Assembly (NCBI RefSeq): GCF_024055605.1
Contig: NZ_JAMXLX010000001.1
Coordinates: 1,054,001-1,118,000, forward strand
Length of the DNA stretch: 64,000 nt
Reading direction: 5' to 3'
DNA from: Ciceribacter sichuanensis
Lineage (GTDB): Bacteria; Pseudomonadota; Alphaproteobacteria; Rhizobiales; Rhizobiaceae
In this document: positions 8,505-17,250 of the stretch, piece after piece
How positions within the stretch are numbered: position 1 is the stretch's first letter
Layout: every line of letters begins with the position of its first letter
Position numbers and translations under genes: made by a program
The notes under the pieces: generated by a model
Seen by the model: the letters and a program-made list of their open reading frames with translations, nothing else
Told to the model about the DNA's origin: nothing
Database searches by the model: none

Positions 8505-11500
8505 TTGACCGATCAATATCTTGTTGAATCGGTTCGCACCTTGCGATTTTTATCTATTGTTCACCCGTTTCTCCGGCTTGTGGCGCTGGCAATCGCTGCC
8601 CTTGCAGCACCGGCCAAGGGCATTGCCGCATCAACAGCAGGCGATGTGGCCTCTCCGGCAGCCGATCTTGCATGGCTGATGGCCGCTGCCGGTATGGTCA
8701 TGATGATGCAGGTCGGCTTCCTCCTTCTTGAAGCCGGAATGGTGCGTTCCAAGAATTCGATCAATGTCGCGCAGAAAAACCTTCTGGATTTCGTTTTCGG
8801 GGCCGTCGCCTTCGCTGCCGTTGGCTTCATGTTTGCCTTTGGTGCTTCCGGATGGCTCCCGATTGGCTTCGATAGCGATTTCTTCTTTCTGCAGAAACTC
8901 GATAGCTGGGAAGCTGCGTTCTTCGTCTTTCAGGTGATGTTCTGCGGCACGGCCGCAACCATCGTCTCGGGTGCCGTTGCCGAGCGCATGAAGCTTGCGG
9001 CTTATGTTTTCGGCTCTATCTTCCTTTCGGCGCTGATCTATCCGCTCTTTGTGCACTGGGCGTGGGGTACGGCGCTGGGTCCAAATTCCGGCGCCTTTCT
9101 AGCCAATCTCGGTTTCGTCGATTTTGCCGGCTCCACGGTGGTTCATGCGACGGGCGGCTGGATATCGCTTGCTGCCTGCGTCGTCATCGGCCCGCGGCAG
9201 GGACGCTATGATAGCGAGGGAAGACCGGTCCGGATCGCAGGCCACAGTCCCGTTCTGTCGACGACAGGCGCCCTTGTCCTGTTCTTCGGCTGGATCGGCT
9301 TCAACGGCGGTTCCACGCTTTCGGCCAATGCGGACGTGGCTCCGATCATCCTCAATACGGTGCTCGCCGGCGGCATTGCCTGCTGCGTCGGCTATGTGCT
9401 CGGCTATATGCAGGATCGGGTCGTTCTGCCGGAGAAGTCGCTCTGTGGGATGCTGGGCGGACTGGTCGCTGTGACGGCCGGCTGCCATGTGCTCGAACCC
9501 GGTGGCGCTCTCATCGTCGGCGCTCTCGGGGCCGCGGTGGCGATGTTCGCCAACGATTTCCTGGAGCGGAAGCTCAAGGTCGATGACGCCGTGGGTGCTA
9601 TCGGCGTGCACGGCTTTGCCGGTGTTGCCGGCACGCTCGCTTTGGCGCTGCTGGCTCCGGTTGACCGCTTGCCCGCTGGCGGACGCTTCGAGCAACTCTA
9701 TGTGCAGGCATTCGGCTCGGCATTGAATTTCTATTGGGCGTTCGGCCTCGGCTGGATTTTCTTCAAGATACTGGACAAGACGTTGGGTATCCGCGTCTCC
9801 GGCGAAGTCGAGGAAATAGGCTTGAACGTTGCCGAACACGGCAGCCGGCTAGGTGTCGGCCATGTGGAGCAGGCATTGTCGGATCTCTTGTCGGGCACGG
9901 CGGACCTGAGCCGTAGGCTGCCGGTAGAAGCCGGAGACGAGGCCGAAAAGCTGACCGCGCTCTTCAATCGGCTGATGGACAACATCCAGATCGAGGAGAA
10001 GGCGCGCGAGGAGGAACGCTCGCTGAAGCGTGACCACGAAGAGGCGGAACGTGTCACGGCACTCGCCAACGCCACCTTCGAGGCCATCGTCATCTACGAC
10101 GACGGGATCATCGTCGACGGCAACGACCAGCTGGCGGAGTTGATCGGCATTCCTCTTTCGGAACTGATTGGCCGGCCGATCAGGAGTTTCCTTGCTGCGG
10201 CGGATCAATCCGAGATCGATGCGATGACAAGCGCCGAAGGCGGATTCGACATGGAGATCGACCTGCTGCGCGACGATGGCGAAATCGTACCGGTCGAGGC
10301 GAAGGGACGCGAGATCGTCTATCGCGGCAGGCCGATGCGCATCGGCTGCCTCGTCGATCTTCGCGAGCGCAAGCGCGTCGAGAACCAGATTCGGTACCTC
10401 GCGCAGCACGATCCGCTGACCTCTCTTCCGAACCGCGCCCTGTTCAACCAGAGGCTTGCTGACAGCGTAAAGGACATCAGGCGTCTGGGCGGATGCGCCG
10501 TAGTGATGATCGACCTCGACCACTTCAAGGATATCAACGACATCCACGGCCACCCCGCTGGCGATGCCGTGATCCGCGAAACGGCGGAGCGGCTCCAGCG
10601 GATACTGGGGCGTCACGACGTGGCCGCTCGGCTCGGTGGCGACGAGTTCGCCATCATCCTGTCCCGAATCAATTTTCAGGCTCAGGTGGAGGATTTCTGC
10701 GGCCGGTTGGCGCAGTCGTTCCGGAAGCCCTTCGAAGTAGGGGCCGGCGATCTCATCAAGTGCGGTGTCAGCGTTGGCGCGGCCATGTGCCCCGATCACG
10801 CTGAAACGGTCGAGGAACTGGTCGGTCGCGCGGACGTGGCGCTTTACCACGCCAAGAATTCAGGTCGGAACACGTTCCAGATCTTCAAGCCTGGCATGAA
10901 TACGCTGATCGAGAAGCGCCGTGCCCTGGAAGTGGATCTCGATGCCGGCATCGCAAAGGGTGAGTTCGAGCTTTTCCTGCAGCCGCGTGTCGATGTGGTT
11001 TCCGCGGAAATCACGTCCTACGAGGCTCTGCTGCGTTGGCACCATCCGGACCGCGGTATCGTCAGCCCTGTCGATTTCATTCCGGTTGCCGAAGCGTCCG
11101 GCAAGATCATCGCGTTGGGCGAGTGGGTTATTCGCGAGGCTTGCCGCATGCTCTCCCTTGAGGAGAACGTTCGCAGACTTTCCATCAATGTCAGCGCGAT
11201 CCAGTTTCGTCACACCGACTTTCGCCGTCGCCTGGACGAAATCGTGCGCCGGGCCGGCATCGAAACGAAACGGTTGGAACTCGAGATCACCGAGAGCGTG
11301 CTGATCGACGATGACAAGCGCGCCTTGAAGATTCTCAACGAGCTCAAGACGAGCGGCTACGCGATCGCGCTCGACGATTTCGGCACCGGCTATTCTTCGC
11401 TGTCCTATCTCAGCCGCTATCCCTTTGACACGATCAAGATCGACCGCGGTTTCGTGGCCAATCTCGGAGAGGAGGCCAGCGCCGAGGCGATTGTTCACTC

Positions 11501-11741
11501 GATCATCGATCTTGGCGGACGGCTTGGCATGACCGTCGTCGCCGAAGGTGTCGAGACGCTTGAACAGGCGCAGTTCCTCGCGCGATCCGGGTGTGACGAA
11601 TTGCAGGGCTACCTGCTCGGCCGGCCGCAGCCGCTCGACAAGATCGCGCTTACGGTGCCGGCGGAGGTCGTGGCCGGTCTCGCTGCGGAAATTCACGGCT
11701 CGGTTGAGACGCCCGCAACCCAACGCGCCCTGATGCGTTAA
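8505..11741 (+). CDS. Ammonium-transporter domain fused to HAMP-like, PAS, GGDEF and EAL domains
   Basis: Up to 1078 residues. Residues about 50-430 are an Amt/Mep/Rh ammonium transporter: it keeps the VDFAGSTVVH segment (pore Asp and first His of the twin-His pair), GWIGFNGGS, SGAVAERM and IGVHGFAG (second pore His). A HAMP-like linker follows (about 449-500), then PAS (about 518-622), GGDEF (GGDEF at 711-715) and EAL (about 805-1058; EALLRW, ELEITES, DDFGTGYSS, VAEGVET). Both cyclic-di-GMP active sites look intact; the inhibitory RxxD site before GGDEF is not (GRHD). Inference: an inner-membrane sensor coupling external ammonium to cyclic-di-GMP turnover. The start is uncertain: the frame opens at a TTG (8505), with TTG 8541 and GTG 8580 as alternatives, and none has a good ribosome binding site. 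Confidence 0.9.
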   Translation: MTDQYLVESVRTLRFLSIVHPFLRLVALAIAALAAPAKGIAASTAGDVASPAADLAWLMAAAGMVMMMQVGFLLLEAGMVRSKNSINVAQKNLLDFVFGAVAFAAVGFMFAFGASGWLPIGFDSDFFFLQKLDSWEAAFFVFQVMFCGTAATIVSGAVAERMKLAAYVFGSIFLSALIYPLFVHWAWGTALGPNSGAFLANLGFVDFAGSTVVHATGGWISLAACVVIGPRQGRYDSEGRPVRIAGHSPVLSTTGALVLFFGWIGFNGGSTLSANADVAPIILNTVLAGGIACCVGYVLGYMQDRVVLPEKSLCGMLGGLVAVTAGCHVLEPGGALIVGALGAAVAMFANDFLERKLKVDDAVGAIGVHGFAGVAGTLALALLAPVDRLPAGGRFEQLYVQAFGSALNFYWAFGLGWIFFKILDKTLGIRVSGEVEEIGLNVAEHGSRLGVGHVEQALSDLLSGTADLSRRLPVEAGDEAEKLTALFNRLMDNIQIEEKAREEERSLKRDHEEAERVTALANATFEAIVIYDDGIIVDGNDQLAELIGIPLSELIGRPIRSFLAAADQSEIDAMTSAEGGFDMEIDLLRDDGEIVPVEAKGREIVYRGRPMRIGCLVDLRERKRVENQIRYLAQHDPLTSLPNRALFNQRLADSVKDIRRLGGCAVVMIDLDHFKDINDIHGHPAGDAVIRETAERLQRILGRHDVAARLGGDEFAIILSRINFQAQVEDFCGRLAQSFRKPFEVGAGDLIKCGVSVGAAMCPDHAETVEELVGRADVALYHAKNSGRNTFQIFKPGMNTLIEKRRALEVDLDAGIAKGEFELFLQPRVDVVSAEITSYEALLRWHHPDRGIVSPVDFIPVAEASGKIIALGEWVIREACRMLSLEENVRRLSINVSAIQFRHTDFRRRLDEIVRRAGIETKRLELEITESVLIDDDKRALKILNELKTSGYAIALDDFGTGYSSLSYLSRYPFDTIKIDRGFVANLGEEASAEAIVHSIIDLGGRLGMTVVAEGVETLEQAQFLARSGCDELQGYLLGRPQPLDKIALTVPAEVVAGLAAEIHGSVETPATQRALMR

Positions 11742-11878
11742 AGGCCGGATACTGCAACGGCAAAAAGATGTTGGCCCGGTGCACCGGATAAACCCGGCGT
11801 CTCCTTTCGAATGACGGCGAAGCCTGATAATGCGAAAGCACGGCGGCGACCTGCTGCCTGAACTGAGGGACATCCAGC

Positions 11879-13141
11879 ATGCAGACGTGGAACCTGGCCT
11901 TGTTTGTCAGCGAAGCGGTTCTCTATTTTGTCCTGATGACGGCGCTCCTTCATTTCCGGCATCGTATCGGCCTTGGGGTGTTCCTGACCGCACTTGGCGT
12001 CATGCATTTCGTCGAGACTTATCTCGCCGCTGTCTTCTACATCGAGCTTCCCTTCGGTGTCGTCTCGCCGGGATCCTCGGTCTTTTTCGCCGGCAAGCTG
12101 ATGCTGATCCTGATGCTCTACATCAAGGAGGATGCGTCCACCGTCCGCCAGCCGATCTACGGGCTCTTCCTGGGCAATCTGGTGACGGTTGCCATGGCGC
12201 AGCTTCTGCTGCTGCACCAGACGGTCGAGCCCACCGCTGCTCAGGCCGCGGATATGACTTTCCTGCGGGAAATGGGCCTGCTGATGGTCTGGGGCACGAC
12301 GCTGCTCTATCTCGATTCGATCGGCATCATCCTCCTGTACGAACGGCTTGGCCGGTTGATGCCACGTCTTCCTCTCGCACGGTTCTGGCTCTCGGGCGCA
12401 CTGGTCCTGACCTTCGACCAGGTCGGATTCTTCGCGCTTCTGAACTATCTGTTCGATACGCCTCTGGACGTGTTCTGGGGCGGTTGGCGGGCGAAGATGG
12501 TGTCGGTCGTCCTGTATTCGGTCATGTTTGCACTTTACCACTGGATGCTGCGTGGCGGCGGAGCCATGCATTCCCGGCGTCCGATCCGGGATGTCTTCAG
12601 CGATCTGACGTTCCGCGAACGCTACGAAGACCTGTTGTCCCGGACGGGACGTGACGTATTGACCGGGGTGTTCGACCGCAGCCGCATGGAGATCGAGGCT
12701 CCGCGTCTTCTGCGTGAGTCGTTGAAGGCGGATGCGCCGGCAAGCCTGATGATTATCGACGTCGACCATTTCAAGTCGATCAATGACCGGTTCGGCCACC
12801 TGCGCGGCGATCAATTGTTGAAGGAGATTGCTGGCTGTCTTCAGTCCACAATAAGGTCGCAGGACCATCTCTTCCGCTTCGGCGGCGAGGAGTTCGTGGT
12901 GATGTGCCCGCGCACGAGTTATGCGGACGCCATGACGCTTGGGGATTGTCTGTGCGCGGCCATCCGCAACGGGGTCATCAATCCCACTGGCGAGGCCGTG
13001 ACCATCAGTCTCGGCATTGCTGCCGCCCCGGAGGACGGCGGCAGTTTCAACGGTCTGCTGTCATCGGCAGACGAGCGGCTTTATCAGGCCAAGAGCGACG
13101 GCCGGAACCGGATCGTGGGCCGGCCGATCGCAGAGGTTTAG
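11879..13141 (+). CDS. Membrane-anchored diguanylate cyclase (GGDEF)
   Basis: 420 residues. The first 235 or so form about seven hydrophobic helices, an uncharacterised membrane sensor region, and the C-terminal part is a GGDEF domain with GGEEF at 335-339. The product-inhibition site RxxD is present as RSQD just before it, and IDVDHFKSINDRFGH is a canonical substrate and metal-binding segment. It should make cyclic-di-GMP from two GTP at the inner membrane and be feedback-inhibited. It lies 137 bases after the Amt fusion on the same strand, and GAGGGACAT precedes the ATG. Its stop overlaps the convergent azoreductase stop by four bases. Confidence 0.9.
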   Translation: MQTWNLALFVSEAVLYFVLMTALLHFRHRIGLGVFLTALGVMHFVETYLAAVFYIELPFGVVSPGSSVFFAGKLMLILMLYIKEDASTVRQPIYGLFLGNLVTVAMAQLLLLHQTVEPTAAQAADMTFLREMGLLMVWGTTLLYLDSIGIILLYERLGRLMPRLPLARFWLSGALVLTFDQVGFFALLNYLFDTPLDVFWGGWRAKMVSVVLYSVMFALYHWMLRGGGAMHSRRPIRDVFSDLTFRERYEDLLSRTGRDVLTGVFDRSRMEIEAPRLLRESLKADAPASLMIIDVDHFKSINDRFGHLRGDQLLKEIAGCLQSTIRSQDHLFRFGGEEFVVMCPRTSYADAMTLGDCLCAAIRNGVINPTGEAVTISLGIAAAPEDGGSFNGLLSSADERLYQAKSDGRNRIVGRPIAEV

Positions 13142-13752
13142 GCAGCCTTGGCCAGTTCCTGGGCGCGAGCCTGAGCGGCGCCGATTGCCTTCTCCGCAGC
13201 TTCCGGACCGTATGCAACGCCTTCGATGCGGATCGCCTCGATGTCGGTGATGCCAATGAAGTTCAGGACACGGCGGAGATAGGGCTCAGCGAAGTCCAGA
13301 GCGGCTGCGTCGCCGGAGTAGATGCCGCCGGAAGCAATCACGAGGTAAGCCTTCTTGCCCTTCAAGAGGCCGACCGGGCCGTTCTCGGTGTAGTTGAAGG
13401 TGCGACCGGCGCGGGCGATGTGATCGACCCAGGACTTCAGGATCGAGGAGATGCCGAAGTTGATGAAGCCGCTGGAGAGAACGATCGTGTCGGCAGCCAG
13501 CAGTTCGTCAACCGCTGCGTCGGAGACGGCGATGACTTCGGCCTGAGCGGGCGTGCGATCTGCCGGGGCAAGACGGATTGCCGAGGAGAAGTCGCTGCCG
13601 ATGTGCGGCAGGGGATTTGCGGAAAGGTCACGGTCCACGACAGTGGAGCCGGGGGCCTTCTTCTGCAGTTCTTCGACAAGCTGCAGGGCGATCTTGGTGG
13701 AGAGAGAATCGTCACCACGGGTGCTGCCGCGGACGAGAAGAATGGAGGACAT
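13138..13752 (-). CDS. azoR: FMN-dependent NADH-azoreductase
   Basis: 204 residues, the typical AzoR length. The flavodoxin-2 fold is recognisable from SSILLVRGSTRGDDSLST (FMN phosphate loop), PLPHIGSDF and the long segment INFGISSILKSWVDHIARAGRTF (read in two parts). These enzymes use NADH to reduce quinones and azo compounds and belong to the cytosolic thiol/quinone stress response. The start at MSSILLV is preceded by AAGAGGTAAG; the 21-residue upstream extension of the open frame is not homologous. Divergent from a LysR regulator that probably controls it. Confidence 0.9.
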   Translation of the reverse strand: MSSILLVRGSTRGDDSLSTKIALQLVEELQKKAPGSTVVDRDLSANPLPHIGSDFSSAIRLAPADRTPAQAEVIAVSDAAVDELLAADTIVLSSGFINFGISSILKSWVDHIARAGRTFNYTENGPVGLLKGKKAYLVIASGGIYSGDAAALDFAEPYLRRVLNFIGITDIEAIRIEGVAYGPEAAEKAIGAAQARAQELAKAA

Positions 13753-13855
13753 GGTCTTACCTCTTGATCTGGAATTGGTCTCCGCAGGTCCAGGGAGGAG
13801 ACCTTTGCGGTACAAGACAGATAAGTTCTGCGACCAATCGAAAAAACTGTGATAA

Positions 13856-13876
13856 TATCGATCCTCTCAATCGATA
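13856..13876. promoter_or_regulatory. Putative LysR-type operator
   Basis: Perfect inverted repeat TATCGAT - seven bases - ATCGATA in the 138-base divergent gap, 15 bases before the LysR start codon. Size, symmetry and the enclosed T-N11-A pattern match a LysR-type regulator binding site. Function is inferred. Confidence 0.6.
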
Positions 13877-13890
13877 ATTTGGATAGAAGC

Positions 13891-14892
13891 ATGTTGCCCA
13901 ATCCCACACTCGATCAGCTGCAGGTCTTTGTTGCCATTGCAGAAACCGGCAGTTTCTCCGCCGCAGCGCGACGTCTGAACCGGGCTCAGTCCGTCATTAG
14001 CTACACGATCGGCAATCTGGAGGCCCAACTGCAGCTCTCGCTGTTCGAGCGTAGCGGCGCGCGGCAGCCGACGTTGACCGAGGCGGGGCAGGCAGTGCTG
14101 GAGGATGCCAAGCGCATTATCGCCGATCTCGATGGTCTGAGGGCACGTACCAAGGCTCTGACAGAAGGGCTGGAGCCGAAATTATCGGTGGCCGTCAGCG
14201 TCATGGTGCCGGACTTCACGGTTATGGAGGTGTTGACGCTTTTCCAGCAGACTTTCCCCACGGTGCCGCTGCACCTGACGGTCGGCTCCCCCTTCTTCGT
14301 CGCGAGAATGGTTGACGAGGGGAACGCGGACATTGCCATCGGCGGCGCGGCCAAGGAGGCCAGCGGCGGTGTCGTCGAGCGGAAGATCGGCCATTCCTTT
14401 ATCGTTCCAGTCGCCGCTCCGCAGCATCGTTTGGCGGCGCTGGGACGGCGGCTGAGCTTCGCCGATGTTGTTGACGACGTGCAGATCGTCGTGACCGATA
14501 GCGCCCGGCCGCTCGACGATCGGGGCTTCAACATCATTTCCCGGCGCAGATGGCACGTCAGTGACATGACCACCAAGCACAGGCTGGTGCTCGCCGGCCT
14601 CGGATGGGGTGGGGTGCCTCTCGCCATGGTGCGGGACGATATCAAGGACGGACGTCTCGTCCGGCTGGATGTCGAACCCTACGAGCAGTTCGAATATCCG
14701 TTGGCAGCTCTCTGGCGCGTTGCCACGCCGCCGGGGCCGGCCGGTCGCTGGCTTGTCGATCGCATGGCCGAACGCCTGTCGAACTGCCCCGACAACATGA
14801 CGGATGCCATCGCGCATATCACCAGTGACGACGATCCGGCGGCAGCGAGAATGAAAAGAACCGCTCCGGCTGTGTTGCGCGAAGCGGTCTGA
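13891..14892 (+). CDS. LysR-family transcriptional regulator
   Basis: 333 residues. N-terminal winged helix-turn-helix: LDQLQVFVAIAETGSFSAAARRLNRAQ followed by SVISYTIGNLEAQL (typical LysR DNA-binding pattern). The C-terminal LysR-substrate domain runs from about residue 95. The start at MLPNPTLDQL is preferred over the first ATG of the open frame (13849), which would lie inside the operator-like palindrome. Divergently placed from azoR, the usual arrangement for LysR regulators that sense quinones or oxidants and activate a neighbouring flavoenzyme. The gene ends directly against a RIME remnant. Confidence 0.88.
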   Translation: MLPNPTLDQLQVFVAIAETGSFSAAARRLNRAQSVISYTIGNLEAQLQLSLFERSGARQPTLTEAGQAVLEDAKRIIADLDGLRARTKALTEGLEPKLSVAVSVMVPDFTVMEVLTLFQQTFPTVPLHLTVGSPFFVARMVDEGNADIAIGGAAKEASGGVVERKIGHSFIVPVAAPQHRLAALGRRLSFADVVDDVQIVVTDSARPLDDRGFNIISRRRWHVSDMTTKHRLVLAGLGWGGVPLAMVRDDIKDGRLVRLDVEPYEQFEYPLAALWRVATPPGPAGRWLVDRMAERLSNCPDNMTDAIAHITSDDDPAAARMKRTAPAVLREAV

Positions 14893-14965
14893 TCGACTTT
14901 CAGGCCGATGCGTAGATTCAAGATGTTAGAGCGCCGTGCGTCCAAATGGACGCACGGCGCTCTAG
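14893..14965 (+). repeat. RIME-like element, copy 1 (5' palindrome truncated)
   Basis: Begins right after the lysR stop codon with the right arm of the first RIME palindrome (GGCCGATGCG), continues with TAGATTCAAGATGT and then a perfect second palindrome of 17-base arms TAGAGCGCCGTGCGTCC / GGACGCACGGCGCTCTA around AAAT (14927-14964). Compared with the copy at 61132-61231 the left arm of palindrome one is missing. Confidence 0.8.
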
Positions 14966-15065
14966 TGCCTGTCGCGCTAAAGTGTGCAGTGGTTTTGCAG
15001 CAACGACGTGCGATCAAACAAAAACTTAAAGCGCAAAAAGCGAATCTGAAAGATCGCGACACGCT
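14966..15065. repeat. Probable second intergenic repeat element
   Basis: About 100 bases between the RIME remnant and cpdB, with TGTCGCG near one end and its complement CGCGACA near the other, and an interior of the type AAAGTGTGCAGTGGTTTTG ... CTTAAAGCGC ... AATCTGAAAGATCGCGAC. I recognise this wording from a common dispersed rhizobial intergenic sequence, but only one copy is present in this window, so the call rests on memory rather than on local comparison. Confidence 0.45.
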
Positions 15066-17054
15066 TCAGAGAATGAGACGGAACTTGGCGAAGCCTTCGG
15101 CCCCGTTGCCGGCATCCTCGATTTTCGCACCCTTCACTGCACCAGCGTAATCGCGGCCCCTCGGACCGGTCTCGAAGATCGCCGTCGTCCCTTCCATCGG
15201 CGCGAAGGCCCAGTTGCCATCGGCGGCCGGATTGATCGTGCCCTGATCGACGATGTAGCGGACGATAACGTCGCGGTTGGTGTCGGGCGCGACGAGGATG
15301 ACCTTGTCGGCGGCGATTTCCGGGAACTTGCCGCCGCCGCCCGCGCGGTAGTTGTTGGTGGCGACAACAAATTCCTGACCAGGATCGATAGGCTTGCCGT
15401 CGAACATCAGGTTGACGATGCGGCTTGCTTCCGGATGGACCGGCTTGCCGTCCTTGTCGAAACGTGCGGGCTTCGACAGGTCGATCTGGTAGGTAACGCC
15501 GTCGATAACGTCGTAATTATAGGATGGGAAGTCCGGATTGATGAGCGGCTGATCCTTCTCGCCGGGCTTGAGCTGGTTGAAGATCCCGGCCGACATTTCC
15601 AGCCAGTTCTTCACCTGCTCGCCGGTGATCTTCACCGCCTGTACGGTGTTCGGATAGAGATAGAGGTCGGCGACGTTCTTGATGGCGATATCGCCTGCGG
15701 CAACGTCGGTATAGTAGTCCGCACCACCGCGTCCGCCAGCCTTGAAAGGGGCGGCGGCCGAGAGGAGAGGCAGATCCTTAAATTCGCCTTCCTTCAGCAG
15801 GTTCCTGACATACCAGGTCTGCGCGTTCGAGACGATCTGTACCGACGGATCGTCGGCCACCAGGGCGAAATAGGAATAGAGCGGTGCCGAGGTCTTGCCG
15901 ACCGGGGTACGGACATATTCCAGTGTGGCCTGATGTTCGGCGGCGACGCTTGCCACCACTTCGGGCTTGTCGGCCACATTGGCGACGATCTTGCGGCTCT
16001 CGTCACGATGATAGATCGGCCGGGCTTCGGAGGTGAAGTCCAGGATCTTCCAGCCATTGCCGTCCTTTTCCAGGAGCAGGTCGATAAGGCCCATATGCGA
16101 GCCCCAGAAGCCGGCCATGACAGCAGGTTTGCCGAGTAGCGAGCCCTTCACCGGGTCGGCACCCGGCACATCGACAAAATCCTTCGGTCCCGGAAAGACC
16201 AGATGCTGGTGTCCGGTAAAGACGGCATCGATACCTTCGACGCCTGCGAGATAAAGCGAGGCATTTTCCATACGATCGGATTGGCCATGGCCGTCGATGC
16301 CGGAATGGGAAAGCGCAATCACGATATCGGCGCCTTCCTCCTTCATGACGGGTACCCATGCTCGAGCCGCCTCGACGATATCGCGTGTCTGGCCCTTGCC
16401 TTCGAGATTCTTGGCGTCCCACACCATGATTTGCGGCGGTACGAAGCCGATGAAGCCGACCTTGATGGGGCTCATCTGGCCGGCTCCGTCTTTGATCGAT
16501 TTTTCGAGGATCACATAGGGCTTGAAGTGTAGCTCGTCCTGCTTCGGATCGCTGGCGAGCTGGCCCTTGGTGAAGTTTGCGCACACGATCGGGAAGTTCG
16601 CGCCGGCCAGCGTGTTGAACATGAAGTCGAGGCCGTAGTTGAACTCGTGGTTGCCTACGGTGCCACAGTCGTAACCGAGCACATTCATTGCCTTGATAAC
16701 CGGATGAAGGTCGCCAGCCTTCATGCCTTTCCTGTAGGCCATGTAATCGCCCATCGGATTGCCCTGAAGGAGGTCGCCGTTATCGACCAGGATGGAGTTG
16801 CCCGCTTCCGCCCGGATCGAATCAATCAAGGTTGCCGTGCGCGCCAGGCCCATCGTGTCGTTCGGCTTGTCCGCATAATAGTCATACGGCATCACGTTGA
16901 CGTGGATATCGGTGGTTTCCATCAGGCGAAGGTGAGCCTGGTTGCCGTTGGCGCGGGCCGCAAAGGGGTGCAGCGCGATCAGCGCAGTCGTTGCTGCGAA
17001 GCCACCAATGAACGAGCGGCGGGAGATCGGATGGAGGTCGATCAAAGATGGCAT
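15066..17054 (-). CDS. cpdB: 2',3'-cyclic-nucleotide 2'-phosphodiesterase/3'-nucleotidase, Tat-exported
   Basis: About 662 residues. N terminus carries a twin-arginine signal: SRRSFIGGF followed by ATTALIALHPFA and ARA. The metallophosphatase domain follows with ETTDIHVNV-like metal site (METTDIHVN), DNGDLLQGN, GNHEFNYG, ALSHSGIDG and TGHQHLVF, and the C-terminal 5'-nucleotidase domain carries the substrate-stacking region near NNYRAGGGG. CpdB opens 2',3'-cyclic nucleotides and dephosphorylates 3'-nucleotides in the periplasm, scavenging phosphate and nucleosides. Two starts have good ribosome binding sites: ATG 17054 (AAGGAG, six bases away; chosen) and ATG 17069 (GAGAGGA). No neighbour is functionally related. 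Confidence 0.9.
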   Translation of the reverse strand: MPSLIDLHPISRRSFIGGFAATTALIALHPFAARANGNQAHLRLMETTDIHVNVMPYDYYADKPNDTMGLARTATLIDSIRAEAGNSILVDNGDLLQGNPMGDYMAYRKGMKAGDLHPVIKAMNVLGYDCGTVGNHEFNYGLDFMFNTLAGANFPIVCANFTKGQLASDPKQDELHFKPYVILEKSIKDGAGQMSPIKVGFIGFVPPQIMVWDAKNLEGKGQTRDIVEAARAWVPVMKEEGADIVIALSHSGIDGHGQSDRMENASLYLAGVEGIDAVFTGHQHLVFPGPKDFVDVPGADPVKGSLLGKPAVMAGFWGSHMGLIDLLLEKDGNGWKILDFTSEARPIYHRDESRKIVANVADKPEVVASVAAEHQATLEYVRTPVGKTSAPLYSYFALVADDPSVQIVSNAQTWYVRNLLKEGEFKDLPLLSAAAPFKAGGRGGADYYTDVAAGDIAIKNVADLYLYPNTVQAVKITGEQVKNWLEMSAGIFNQLKPGEKDQPLINPDFPSYNYDVIDGVTYQIDLSKPARFDKDGKPVHPEASRIVNLMFDGKPIDPGQEFVVATNNYRAGGGGKFPEIAADKVILVAPDTNRDVIVRYIVDQGTINPAADGNWAFAPMEGTTAIFETGPRGRDYAGAVKGAKIEDAGNGAEGFAKFRLIL

Positions 17055-17170
17055 GGCGGGCTCCTTCATGAATATCCTCTCGGGCCGGGAGAGTATGTCT
17101 GTTTTTCGAGAAGTGCATCCCGAAAATGACAGGGATATGATGACCACGGTGAGGATTTTTCATGACGGAA

Positions 17171-17198
17171 GCGCGGATGGCCGAAGGGCCGCCCGCGC
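17171..17198 (-). terminator. Hairpin downstream of the PilZ gene
   Basis: Stem GCGCGG / CCGCGC extended by an inner GGCC / GGCC pairing around a small loop, about 50 bases after the stop of the minus-strand PilZ gene. There is no real U tract on the minus strand, so this is a weak terminator call. Confidence 0.35.
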
Positions 17199-17250
17199 TT
17201 TGGAGATTAAACGTGTGATCCTGCCGGATCGGAGGAGGGCACCCCTTTTC

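Noticed and set aside
14908..15150. Frame across the RIME remnant
   Set aside because: It translates repeat DNA (arms of palindromes), and similar peptides appear opposite copy 3; not a gene.
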